Position numbers and translations under genes: made by a program. A stretch of 64,000 nucleotides of DNA from contig MU128916.1 in the NCBI GenBank assembly GCA_014904985.1, positions 384,193-448,192 on the forward strand. Reading direction: 5' to 3'. This DNA is from Hydnum rufescens UP504. Its lineage: Eukaryota > Basidiomycota > Agaricomycetes > Cantharellales > Hydnaceae. Below are positions 46,663 to 57,728 of the stretch, in pieces (within the stretch, counting starts at the first letter, position 1; every line of letters starts with the position of its first letter). The notes beneath the pieces are model-generated. The model did no database searches. It worked only from the letters and a program-made list of their open reading frames with translations, and was not told the DNA's origin.

Positions 46663-49213
46663 AAACGGAGTCCCAAAGAGTTTCTCACCCGGGAAGAAAA
46701 CTTTGAACTGTGGGGGAAGAGATGTCAGTCCCAAAGCAGACGATACGATGAGGCTCCCCCACACTCCATGCTTTGGCAATGCTGAGGTTTTGAGACATGA
46801 GAGAGTTGTAGTAAGACAAGAGCCCAGAAGTAGAGCAAGGGCATTCCAGACGAGTCGGCGTTGTTCCTCTCTTCTAGTTTCCACGACATCCCATTCTTCG
46901 CTCCAACCAGGGCAAGCACGCCAAGAGGGGTTAATCTTCCAGGATGAGGGAGACGTGTTGGAGAGCTGAAAGTGCGAACATGAACAACCTCGGTTTGCAG
47001 GTCCCTTGACCTATCGCAGCCTGGCCTGTGTGATCGGAAAGTGACCCGAATAGGGAAGGCACACTGTTAGGACTCAATGTCGTCACTGGCATACTCCTCT
47101 TTGTCTAACTCGAGGAGACCAAGACCCAAGATGAGACTATCGAGGAGGAACAGAGTCGAGTGTGCACGGCTTTCAGAATAGGCAGGATGGCAGGAAGCTT
47201 CGAACATCAGAAGGAGCTACAGAAGATATAGAATTAGATGTGAATCTGCTCATCCAATGGTTTCGTTATGGTGAAAACAGACCAGAGCGGCCTGTGCGAG
47301 CTCAGGAGTAATCCATCCACAGTTCAGTGACATATCCATCACAGTTCAGTGACATATCCAAATGACTTTGCGCTAGATCCCGTAACTCCACTGCACGTAT
47401 TCAGTGCAACATTCGCCATTGGCGCATCGAAGGGAACTCACAAGCTTTGAGTCTCCCCTGATGGCCTAACCCTATATCGCTACTTTGCAACAACGTCGAC
47501 AGCGCAAGCATAGCCACTACGAGTGATGGTTGTACGTGTTCCCGTTGACCGGGTTGCTGAAGAGTGGAGAAAAACAATGGGACGTTGATGCTGGATGGGA
47601 AGAGTGTCATCCGCACGTCCTCCAAGATGGAATGGAGCAGGCAGCGTACAATGCAACAAAGTAATTGGAGACTCGGACAACTTCAACACCGAAAAAAATT
47701 CAGCCCAAATCAAAGAAATAGGAGTAACCAAGACCCACAGATGTGAAAGGTTAGTTGTAATATGACGTGTAGCATGGACTCTGGGTCCACCATAGTGCCT
47801 CGTCAAACTCTCCCACCACGTCTGGCGAATGAACTCAACAGAAGGTTGGTTCAACATTTCGTACGAATGTGCTGCCAGGGCATCGGGAGTTGCAGTCCAA
47901 AATTCCTCCAACCCGGATTCCTCAGGGCTGTGGTAATCATTTCCAAGATCTTGGAAGCGGTTATACACGAGGCTTCCCCTAGGAGAGGCAACATATCAGC
48001 CTTTCAGCTTGATTATGCACTGATGATATACTCACTGCGTGGGATTTGAAGCCATCGGCAAGAAATTCGTATTGTAGGCAAACGGTGAGATGAGATCCGT
48101 CGCCTTGGGAAGGGAATCATATAGATATGTCTGGGTGTTAAAGGTGAATGTCGCTATGAGACGACAAAAGCCATGGACACACCTCGGTCGATAGATCTGA
48201 ATGTACAATATTCGTTTCCATCGGCATTGGAAACGAAGGTGGTGGGAAGATGTAAGGATTTCGAACAATCTGCGGGTTCACTCCGTCTGGCTCCGTAGCC
48301 ACCTGCATGGGGATGACTGAGGGGTGATACGGAAACTCAGAGGACGAGTATAGACCATTGTCAAGCGGATAGAGATTGCGTGGCCCAGTGTCAACAGCAA
48401 CGCTGCGAGGAGTGAAATCCAGATGAGGAGGTTCCTCTGAGGGGCTTAGTAGAGACGAGGGGTTCCCACTCTGGTGTCGAGTACTCATGAATGGAGAAGG
48501 CTCTGGATGCAGAACAGGGAAGGAGTTCAGGACGGAGCTGGAGTCGAACCAGACCGGACGAGAAGCAGCAGGAAGTAGCTGAAGATCATTTGGTACGAGC
48601 GGGTGAGCCCCGGAATGAAGGTATGTCTGGGAAGGACGCATTGAAAGAGAACCATCAAACAGATTATGGGATGGAATTTCATCGACTAATCCTTGGTAAA
48701 ATGGCGTAGATGTACTGGGAGACGGATAAAGTGTCATGCTACCGAACGATCCCCTGGGAGGCGTGAGCGACCTGTTTGACAACACCATGCCTGAGGCAGT
48801 TGCGCTCGTATCTGATGTAGTGTGTGGAGTGGATTGCGTGGTGGAAGGGACTATGGGACTTGCTACAACATCGTTGGAGGATCGCTTTTGGGAACGACGT
48901 GGGCGGGTCGAGGAGGGAAGCCCAGAATCCTGACGGGGTCGGGCTCGAGGATGATGATCCGGGCCACGCCGTCTTGGTTCATCGTCATAATCGCATTTTG
49001 ATCTCTTTCGTCTGTTGCATGTGGAACAGACTGGATGGGTCCCATCACATTTTATTTTACGAGAACGACTAAGAAAATGTGATTTGAGATTAAGCCTCAG
49101 GCGGGCGCCTAGAATAATTATGAAAACGGCGCACCATTGGCGACACGCCAAAAGAGCGCGACGTGTACCTTCAGAGTCTGGGTGTGATCAAAAGACCGAT
49201 CAGTTTGCTTCAT
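46663..49213 (-). pseudogene. Zn(II)2Cys6 transcription factor, unit 8b (both ends damaged)
   Basis: Exon 2 is fully open (about 49083 down to 48177) and gives a complete cluster with a distinctive loop (CNRRKRSKC) and linker. Exon 1 has lost about 70 bp around the start: ACRQ is preceded by GTRRALL with no in-frame ATG, and the upstream MKQ ATG at 49213 is in another frame. Exon 7 contains a 22 bp tandem duplication near 47316-47358 ('cagttcagtgacatatcca' twice). The gene is cut inside exon 9 (LFGTP) at 46663, so exons 10-15 are missing. Confidence 0.68.
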
Positions 49214-49514
49214 GCTCCAAACCGAAATTTGACCCCAGAGGTCGGGGACATGGCCCAACCCAGCAGTGGAACTGAAAGCTGCTAACCCAGTATAAGAACA
49301 TGCTGCATCTGACTAGCCCGCAATTTCGATTCTATCAAAACGATCAAAACATGACGAGCGGAGAGACTGCTAAGGCCCCCTAACCCTGGCTGCGCTGTGG
49401 CTAGTACCCTCAAATGCTACGGGACTTCTAATTCTTAGCCGAGATGGAAGATATCGAGCCGTGAATAATTCTGAGAAACGGTAAGGAGGGGGCGTTCAGC
49501 ACGAATAGTTGTTA
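49214..49514. other. Upstream flank of unit 8b
   Basis: Conserved flank ('gctaacccagtataa', 'tggctgcgctgtggctagta', 'agccgagatggaagatat'). It ends at the TA target of the inserted element. No gene seen. Confidence 0.5.
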
Positions 49515-49831
49515 CTGTAGCCGTCTTAAGTCTAACAAACCTTTCACGTCACACCCAGGCGCTGAGTGTTACCACAGCTAACAATAACGTCACATTTGGG
49601 GTCGTTGTTAACAATATTAGGGTGTCAGATGATGACCAGGGGCGGGGAGGGAATTTCCACCAGACTCAGCATAGAAACGTCCCGACCCACAGGGTCACAT
49701 ATTGTTACTTTTCTAGGTGTCACACCCAATCCGACCCCCCATTGTCCTTCTGTAAATCCTATTAACCATGTTAACTTGTTTGAGTGTCACATCATAGAGC
49801 TGCAGGTTTGTTAGAGTTAAGACGGCTACAG
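49515..49831. mobile_element. Non-autonomous Tc1/mariner-type MITE, TA target duplication
   Basis: 317 bp with ~28 bp terminal inverted repeats: CTGTAGCCGTCTTAAGTCTA at the left and, reverse-complemented, CTGTAGCCGTCTTAACTCTA at the right, extending through ACAAACCT. It is flanked by TA on both sides (49513-49514 and 49832-49833). Other units have the uninterrupted site 'gttactcgatc', so the empty target is known. No transposase frame; a Stowaway-like element. Confidence 0.85.
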
Positions 49832-50377
49832 TACTCGATCTATCCGACTGGACTCCGAGAGTTTGCTGGTGGCAAGCCGACATTTCCATCCCTCCATGAG
49901 GTGAGACGTGAAAAGTTCGTCTCACGAAAATGGCTCAACTTTTTATTTCACGCGGCAACAAAAGTTAAAAATAAAAGAAGTTGAGGTGAGGTGAGCAGAA
50001 TTGAGCAGGGCTACTAGATCTTTGGGTCATTATGCAATATCTCGCCAGGATCTAATATACGAGTCCAATCCTTGATTTTCTCTACGACCTCGCAACGTAG
50101 CATTGAGGAAGCATGATAAAAGTTGGAGAAGCGAGCATGTCACTAACAACGGAAATGAAGGACACCGATGGTTAGTGCAGTAGCCGGCATTTCCGCTCGG
50201 TGCAAAAGCCGAAAACACCCTAAATGGGTTTTGCGCAGCACGACGGTCGTTTTGATTACGGGCGAACTACATAAAAGTTACGCTACCCTGATATGAACGA
50301 CAGCCCAAACGACATTCAAAGGGAAAGGAAATAAGACAACTAGCTCCATTTTAGAGCATGTTACACTATAATTCGGC
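49832..50377. other. Spacer between units 8b and 9
   Basis: Rest of the split upstream flank (from 'tactcgatc'), about 49900-50030 of less conserved sequence, then the 3' flank of unit 9 ('tctacgacctcgca', 'gatatgaacgacagccc'). No gene seen. Confidence 0.5.
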
Positions 50378-53300
50378 CTATAGGATCGTATAGTTGGGAG
50401 GCGAAGGAGGAGGGATCCCAGTACGAATGCATGCATCAACGAGACGCAGGTGTAGAGCTTCGTACTTTTCTCTTGCGTCTACCCGACCACTATTATTAGC
50501 AAGCCCACACCAAAAGAAGCGAAACACGCACAATCCGAAGGAAACAGACCCATGAGGTACTCGGCGGTGGTATCAATTGAACGCATAAATCAAGAGCAAT
50601 GCGAAGAGTCGGATCCTGTACCCAGATATCCAAATACCTCCAGAAGGCCAGGTGTCAATACTAAACTTGACCATGACACAACCCAACGCGACTCACCGAG
50701 CGAGCTGGTCGTGGAACCAGAAGGTGAAGTATGGTCGAGTAGCCAACGAATTCTCCTTCAAGCCTGTAACGCGTGACAAAGCTGCGACAAACCCTTGCAT
50801 AACATTTTTTTGATGCCTGACTTCAATGGAAAATAGGCTCAATATCATGAAACATTAGAACGACGAACCGCCTACGCCATAATTCCGCCTTGTCCCGATG
50901 AAAGTGAGGATCTCCGCTGTATAAACCATAGTGCATAAGTAAAGCCCAGCGAAAGGTACACAGGGACCTACATGCTCGGATGTGGTATGTATCGGGTGTA
51001 CTGAGATGATACAAGGTTCTGAGTGCTGCCAAAAGCAATTTAGTGAGTCATCAAGCGCGAAGTCGAGGAGAGATAAGGTGCGTACTCGAATAAAATTTGT
51101 CGCCCAAAATAAACTAGAGAGTAATGAGTCCACATGCATTTGAATCAGACAAAAAATGGAGAAAACATACGATTTGCCCTCTCGATATCACAGGTATGTG
51201 AGTCCAGCATTTGTTTGATCTGCTCAGTTTCTAACCATGCCTGCACTGCAAACTGGCCTTTATCGTATTCGGATATACTCTCGTCATGATGCACGCTTAA
51301 GCAACTCGTATACAACATATGACACCGCGCCTGAAGCGCCCATATCGAGTGTTTCGCAGCCAAGTCAACTTGCATTTGCGGAGTCCCAAAGAGCCTCTCA
51401 GCCGGGAAGAAAACTTTGAACTATGGGAGGAGAGATTTCAGTCCGAAAGCAGACCATAGAACGAGGCTCGCCTACATTCCATGCTTTCGCAATGCTGAGG
51501 TTTTGAGACATGACAGAGCTATAGTGGGACAAGAACCCAGAAGTAAGATACAGGGCAGTCCAGACGAGTTCTCGTTGTTCCTCTCTTCTAGTTTCGATGA
51601 CATCCCAATCGTCGTTCCAACCAGGGCAAGTGGCCCACAAGGGGGTAATCCTCCGGGATGAGGGAGACGTGGTGGAGAGCTGAAAATACGAACACGAGCA
51701 ACCTCGTTGTGTTGCCCCTGGACCTATTGCAGCCTGGCCTATGTGATCGGAAAAGGGCACGCCGAGGGAGGGCACACTGTTAGGTCTAAATGTCGTCGCA
51801 TTATAATCTTTGTCCAAATCGAGGAAACCAAGGCCCAAGATGAGACTGTCGAGAAGGAAGAGAGCCGATCGCGCACGACTCTCAGAGTGTGCAGGGTGAC
51901 AGCACGCTTCGAAGACCACAAGGAGCTAGAAAAGATATAGGATTAGATATGAATCTGCTGGTCCAATGGTTTCGTTGATGTGAAAACGGACCAGAGCCGC
52001 CTGTGCGAGGTCAGCAGTAATCCATCCAGAGTTCAGGGATAAATCAAAATAACATTGCGCTAGATCTCGTAGCTCCACTACACGTGTTTGGTTCAATATT
52101 CGGTATTGACACACCGAAGGGAACTCACAAGCTTTGAGTCTCCCTCTTTGGCCCAACCCCATATCACTACTTTGCAACAAGATCGACAGCGCAAGCATGG
52201 CAAGTACGAGTGATGGTTGTACATACTCCCGTTGACTAGGGTGGTGAAAAGTGGAGAAAAATAATGGGACGTTGATACTGGGAAGAGAAATATTTGTGAG
52301 CCGCATGTCCTCCAAATGGAATACAGCAGACAGCGCACAATGCAATTAAGGAATTGGAGACTCGGAAACTCCAAAGCCAGAAAATTTCAGCCCCAAGTAT
52401 AAAATAAATAGAAGCAAGGAGGACCAACAGATGTACAAGGTCTTCCACAATACGACGTGGAGCAAGAGCTCTGGATCCACCATAGTATCTCACCAAGCTC
52501 TCCCACCACATCTGGCGAATGAACTCCACAGAAGGTTGGTTCAACATTTCGTACGAATGTGCCGCTAGAGCACCAGGAGTTGGGGCCCAAAAGCCCCCAA
52601 CCCGGCTTCATCAGCATCTTCATGACTTTGGTGGTCATTTCCGAAATCTTCCAAGGGGTTATAGAAGAGACTGCCCCCCGAGAAACAATGTATCAGCCTT
52701 TCAGTTTGGTAATACCTTGACGATATACTCACCGCATGCGACTCGCAGCCATCGGCAAGAAATTCGTACTGTAGGCAAACGGCGGTATGTGATTCGTCGC
52801 CTTTGGAAGGGAATCGTATAGAAAATGGTGAGACCGTTCGCTATGAGACGATACAAGCCATGGACATACCTCAACAGATGGGTCAGTATGTGCCACATTC
52901 GTTCCCATTGCCATTGGGAACGAAGATGGTGCGAAGATGTAAGGACTGCGAACAATTTCCTGTTCGACTTCCTCTTTCTCCGTAGCCACCTGCATAGGGA
53001 AGGTATGCGAAGACTCAGAGGACGAGCGTGGATCGCTGTCTGACAGATAGGGGTAATGCAGCTGAGTGTCAACAATGCTGCGACGACTGAAATTTGGATG
53101 AGGTTCGTCTGAGGGGTCCGATAGGAATGACTGGCTTCCACTCTGGTCTCCGATCCCCGTGGATGGAGAGGGCTCTGGACCCAGAGCAGGGAAGGAATCC
53201 AGGATGGACCTGCCCGGATGAGAAACAGGAGGAAGTAACAGGGGATCATTTGACGTGGGCGGACGAGTCCCAGAATGATGAAGGTAGCTGTGAGAAGGAT

Positions 53301-53989
53301 GCATTGAAAGAGAACCACCGAAGAGATCGTGTGTTAGGGTTTCGTTCCCTGATCGTTCCTGAAATACCCCAGATGTACTAGGAGATGGATAAAGTCTGGA
53401 GCTATCCAACGATCCCTTGGGAGGGGTGGGTGGCCTCTTTGACACCCCTGTACGTGAAATAATCCCGCTCACACTGTGGTGTCGTGTCCGGAGGGGATTG
53501 CGTGCTGGAAGGGGTTGCGGGACTTGCTCCGACATCATTGGAGGACCGCTTTTGTGAACGACGGGGGCGAATTGAGAGAGGCCAAAAATCGTAGTGGATT
53601 TGGACTCGACGATGACGACCGGGGCCACGCCGTCTTGGTTCATCGTCATAGTCACACTGTGGGCTACTTCGTCTGATGCATGTGGAGCAGACTGGGTGGG
53701 CCCCATCGCATTTTATTTTACGAGAACGACTAAGAAAATCCGACTTAGGATAAAGCCGCCGAGGGGCGCATGGAATATGACGAAGAACGGCACACCATTG
53801 GTGACAAGCCAAATAAACGCGACGTCTATTTTTTCCAGCTTCCTTGGCAGGATCCATATTGGGTATATTTGGAGCTGGAGAAGAGGAGGAAGGCCGTTCA
53901 CTGCTCACGTCACCGCCCAATGTACCATCGAAGTCGGGAAAACGGAGAATAGTGAAATTGTCATCAGAATGCTGATCAGTTTCCTTCAT
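50378..53989 (-). pseudogene. Zn(II)2Cys6 transcription factor, unit 9 (two single-base breaks)
   Basis: Nearly complete. ATG at 53989 (MKETDQHSDDNF), in frame with MDP at 53857. Exon 2 gives CDGAHPVCSTCIRRSSPQC. There is one extra base near 53474 (after PDTTP) and one missing near 50567 in exon 14 (ccgccgag against ccggccgag in unit 7). All other exons read openly, including NVMQGFVAALSRVTG and RPYFTFWFHDQL. Stop TAG at 50378-50380. The exon 2 break is absent from the almost identical unit 10, so the ancestor, or the true sequence, may be intact. Confidence 0.72.
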
Positions 53990-54345
53990 GCTCTGAACTG
54001 AAATTTGATGTCCGAGGCCGAACAGTAGTTTGGGGCATGTCCAACGTACTGGACGAGTGGTACTGAAAGCTGCTGACCCAGTATTAACTGGCACTCTAGA
54101 CAGCAGTTCCTGGTGGCTTGGCTACGCGCAACCGAATTAGTAGCCGGCTGTATAAGCTCGACAAATCATTTCACATATATCATGTGGAAAAGGCGTACAG
54201 TATGTGGGAACATCCAGAGCACTGGCTGAGCTCAAGAAATCCGTAAGTAGCAGAGCTAGACTCACTGGCTTATGCTGAACTGCGGAACATCAACGCAGCC
54301 TAAGAAATTACAAAATTCTTTCTTGTGAAAAGACGTGCGGGGCGT
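53990..54345. other. Upstream flank of unit 9
   Basis: Conserved flank ('gaaatttgatgtccgagg', 'cccagtattaac', 'gctcgacaaatcatttcac') up to 'gcggggcgt', where the order is disturbed by a small inversion linked to the Tc1/mariner insertion. No gene seen. Confidence 0.5.
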
Positions 54346-55022
54346 ACCACTTTTTTTGCTGAAAGGCACAAGTGTTTCTTGCGAAAAGACACCCACTTTT
54401 TTTTGTGCAGTCCGCACTTCACTGAAATCCACTGTAAAATGGCAATCAAATTGTGTGCGGTGCTCATTGCGGATGTAAATGATCCAGTGGGTGCAGTAAA
54501 AATTTAGGCCTTTTCGCAACATCTGCTCAGATCCGATCGATGAACTTGATTTGCGGGTGTGGGGATTTCCGAAATCTAAACATGAGCACTAGCAATGACT
54601 TGCCCAACCACTCCCCTCCAGCGACAATTCCGAAAGTCTATTCAGATGACTTGAAAGCTTGCATACCCGTTCTGAATGATGCATGAGCCTGGAGGAGATT
54701 TGCCACATCCTTGGTGTCAAGCACAGTCTTGTGTATATGACTCTCATATGGACTTCCCTATGATCCAGATCATGCTAGGAGGGACTGCCGTTGGTTTCAT
54801 TGGTTCACTTGTTGAATGCAATCACACCCCGTACCCCAACAAGGGCGAAATGTAGGCTGTCAATACTGATGTGGAAATACACTTGCCAAATCGAGTTCAT
54901 CAATCGGATCTGAGCAGATGTTGCGAAAAGGCACCACCTTTTTTTTTTGCTGAAAGGCACAAGTCTTTCTTGTGAAAGGTACCCACTTTTTTGTGCAGTC
55001 CGCACTTCACTGGAATCCGCTG
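54346..55022. mobile_element. Tc1/mariner-like element, copy 1, with a transposase HTH remnant
   Basis: The right terminus (ending ...cactggaatccgctg at 55022) and the left terminus (ending at 54434, now inverted) share CAGTGGATTYCAGTGAAGTG, and each is next to TA (55023-55024 and 54435-54436). Inner inverted repeats GCCTTTTCGCAACATCTGCT pair 54510-54553 with 54888-54933. The core (about 54580-54730, plus strand) encodes a helix-turn-helix like those starting DDE transposases (VYSDDLKACIPVL, then LEEICHILGVKHSLVY), truncated and with a one-base gap near 54680. The catalytic domain is missing. Confidence 0.7.
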
Positions 55023-55571
55023 TAAGAGAATCGGGAAATATTCGAGATGCTACGCTTTCCAAGAACTGGGCTGTAAACTGCTGGTCTACCCTAGAAGGGA
55101 TTTCAGCAAGCTTCCAGAAAAATTATGTGAAAAGAACCCCCGCGCGATCTTTCAAAACTGAGCCCTGAGACCCTGACTGCGCCGTGACATCGCCCCATCG
55201 ATATCGTACCGCCCCCATAATTATGACCGACTTCGTAGCTGAGATGGAAGACGTCGAGGGAAAGTCTTTCTACTATGAACCATAACTGTTGACTCATTGG
55301 AGGCGGCATCAGGGATTCCTTGTGCTTGAGGACTCATTCACGATGACAACGAGCTCTGGTGAAGGACTTTTGTGGTTTGTTTTCTGTTGTTGGGTACACA
55401 ACAACACCAAACATCAGTGGTGTCTGTAAGTGCAGACTCCTACCCAGTCTCTTACGTAACAGCACTAATGTTTGGTGTTGTTTGCTGTACTACAGAGACT
55501 GGAGGCAGACTCCTACCCAGTCCTTATGGTTTGTTTACGTTTGTTGTTGGTGGGGGAAACTTACCATAAGG
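55023..55571. other. Upstream flank followed by a nest of short palindromes
   Basis: 55023 to about 55355 is regulator upstream flank. 55365-55571 contains inverted pieces such as 'gtttggtgttgtttgctg' (matching 'cagcaaacaacaccaaac' further on) and a ~55 bp hairpin GTCCTTATGG ... CCATAAGGAC (55520-55573). No credible gene. Confidence 0.5.
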
Positions 55572-55878
55572 ACTGGGCAATGATTTCAAACTCCGCTTGA
55601 ACTATGTTTCGGCTGCAAATTCGGTAGCCCGTCTATTAGCATAATATTTCAACACACCACAAGTTTAACTTTCTCTTTCTCGTTTTCTGGTTGCAGGAAG
55701 CCCGTCTCAGTAATTTTCACACAAACTAATTTTTTGATATGAATTATATGGAAGTTCCGCATCACAATCACACACAACGCCCAAAGCTAAGTATCGGGAT
55801 TGATTTTCGGAAGCGGATCTATTTCGATTTAGCTCATGGCGGAGTCTGAACCGGACTTCGAAATGATTGGCCTCCAGT
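55572..55878 (+). repeat. ~305 bp MITE family M1, copy 1
   Basis: Terminal inverted repeats: (A)CTGGAGGCAATGATTTC at one end and ACTGGAGGCAATCATTTCG on the reverse strand at the other. The body is non-coding, with 'gtagcccgtctatta' and 'ggttgcaggaagcccgtctc'. Copies at 55969-56272 (inverted), 58424-58729, 61665-61972 and 62039-62347 (inverted). Confidence 0.7.
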
Positions 55879-55968
55879 CTCTGTAGTACAGCAAACAACA
55901 CCAAACATCAGTGGCTGTTACGTAAGAGACTGGGTAGAGTCCTTTGGGGGAAAAACCCTTTTGGGGGA

Positions 55969-56272
55969 AGGCAATCATTTCGAAGTCCGGTTCAGACTCC
56001 GCCATGGGGCTAAATCGAAATAGATCCGCTTCCGAAAATCAATCCCGATACTTAGCTTTGGGCGTTGTGTGTGATTGCGATGCGGAACTTCCATAAATTC
56101 ATATCAAAAAATTAGTTTGTGTTGAAAATTACTGAGACGGGGCTTCCTGCAACCAGAAAACGAGAAAGAGAATGTTAAACTCGTGGTGTATTGAAGTATT
56201 ACATAATAGACGGGCTACCGAATTTGCACCCGAAACATAGTTCAAGCGGAGTTTGAAATCATTGCCTCCAGT
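55969..56272 (-). repeat. MITE family M1, copy 2 (inverted)
   Basis: Reverse-complement copy of the 55572 element, about 90 bp away, so the pair forms a ~700 bp palindrome. Its right end ('gcctccagt') abuts the hAT terminus directly. The spacer between the copies contains the odd string 'ctttgggggaaaaaccctt'. Confidence 0.7.
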
Positions 56273-57728
56273 TAGTGTTGCCGCGACTTGACTTGGCGTG
56301 ACTTGGACTTGACTTCGGGGGACTCTGTGAGATTTCCGAATGGCTTGACTTATCTCCGAAGTCCAAGTCAGATTCGGGATTCGCTTGCGCTCAAGACTGA
56401 CTCCAGTCACATATATTATGTAATTACAGTCGAGCATCCTTAGTCATGTCCTTTAGTCTTCAACCAATGCTTCCAGCATCTTGTCCAATTCTCGTACCCT
56501 CGGCACCTAATATATCTTGAAGCGTGTTCACGTCATCATCCTGGTCAACCTGCATATCGGTAATCGGGGTCTTCCAGCCATCCATGAAGTCCAGCCGCTT
56601 TTTCTTCAGCATAAACTTCAGCATCTGTAAGGCTTCCATAAGCTCGGGCTTAATGCGATTCCGCCTTTTGGTCATGGTCTCGGAGCTTGATGAAAAGACA
56701 CGCTCGCACGGGACCGACGAAAGCTTGAATCGGTAAATAGTCCATTGCCATCCGGAACCACGTTGGGTATATGTGTTCGTTCTCCTATAGGGGCACGGTA
56801 TTAGTATATGACTGAAATTGGAGTCGAACACAATCCGCACCTGCCAGAATGCAAGTATAGGTTTTGAACGCGGAGTCCGCTTTGCAGACATATATGCTAG
56901 GTATTCATGATCAATGCTGGTTTCGTCATTTTCACCATCTTCGTCGTCATCTGCATCAACGAGGCCAAGCATGATTCGTGCATTCTCATGGATTTCAGTT
57001 GCCGATGTCCCGTTCGGAGTTGTATTCGAGTCTCCTGCCCTATACTGCACAAGCTAAATAAACATTATGAGTTAGTGCGCCAAAGTGACTCGAAAGCTAT
57101 GCCAAAACCTCGTCTTTTATCCACTCCACTGCCATCTCCGCTTCTATTGGGTCCCAATTCCTGATGATGAAGGATAACTTGATCGCCGGATTAAGAGCTG
57201 TATGGTAAATCTTGTCAGTATATCGTATGGGGCAAGTGTAATATATGAATAGCATACCCATCGCAATCACATATGCACGAGTTTTGCCTGCCTTCTCATG
57301 GTATTGGTTAAGTTGCTCCATACCCTCTAGCACAAATGGCGTAACGTCCGGATTCTTTGCCATATGTTCCTCCCACCGATTTTGAAGGGACTGGAAGGCC
57401 GGCAAAGTGCCACTAAGGATCGGGGTGGCCTCGCCTGACATCAACTGCTGAACGGAATGTGGATACTGGTACGTTACATGTGAGCCTGCAGAGAGTTGAA
57501 GAAATGTGATCAAAGACATACCGCTAAGACACGTCGTATCTTCTCTGCCATTTTCCACTCATCGTCGCTTAAGGTCTTGTTTTTGGAGGTCACGATACTT
57601 GCGCCGAGCAAACATTGCCGTGATTGCCTGAGAATACAATCAGCCTAGGTACGTAAATCCATCCTTTTTGGCAGCTTACCGGTCGTGCTGGTATCACCCT
57701 GTCCAACATCCCATGTACTGAATCCCAA
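56273..57728 (-). mobile_element. hAT transposon copy 1 (5'-truncated)
   Basis: Begins at the terminal motif TAGTGTTGCCGCGACTTGAC (fits the hAT YARNG rule) and ends abruptly near 57728, where copy 2 continues with more transposase. It carries the C-terminal half of the transposase on the minus strand. Confidence 0.75.
56460..57558 (-). pseudogene. hAT transposase, C-terminal half, copy 1
   Basis: Cut-and-paste transposase remnant. Upstream exon (57558-57097): EATPILSGTLPAFQSLQNRW, then LNPAIKLSFIIRNWDP. Downstream exon: SIDHEYLAYMSAKRTPRSKP, an intron of about 54 bp after AFWQ, then the hAT dimerisation block VPCERVFSSSSETMTKRRNR and LMEALQMLKFMLKKKRLDF. An extra base between AIQ-type and SSVPCER codons (near 56721) breaks the frame here; copy 2 lacks it but is broken nearby at a different base. 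The N-terminal BED finger and first catalytic residues are absent. Confidence 0.75.

Noticed and set aside
54325..55062. Short ORFs with repeated Lys/Phe-rich strings over poly-T tracts
   Set aside because: They come from terminal repeats of the Tc1/mariner-like element read in both directions; no protein family is recognisable.
55359..55583. Plus-strand ORFs in the palindrome nest
   Set aside because: The translation simply follows nested inverted repeats and is duplicated wherever they are; no start context, introns or family similarity.
55940..55968. Telomere-like TTTTGGGG
   Set aside because: It occurs once per junction, is not tandemly repeated and is internal. TTTTGGGG is not expected as a fungal telomere repeat.
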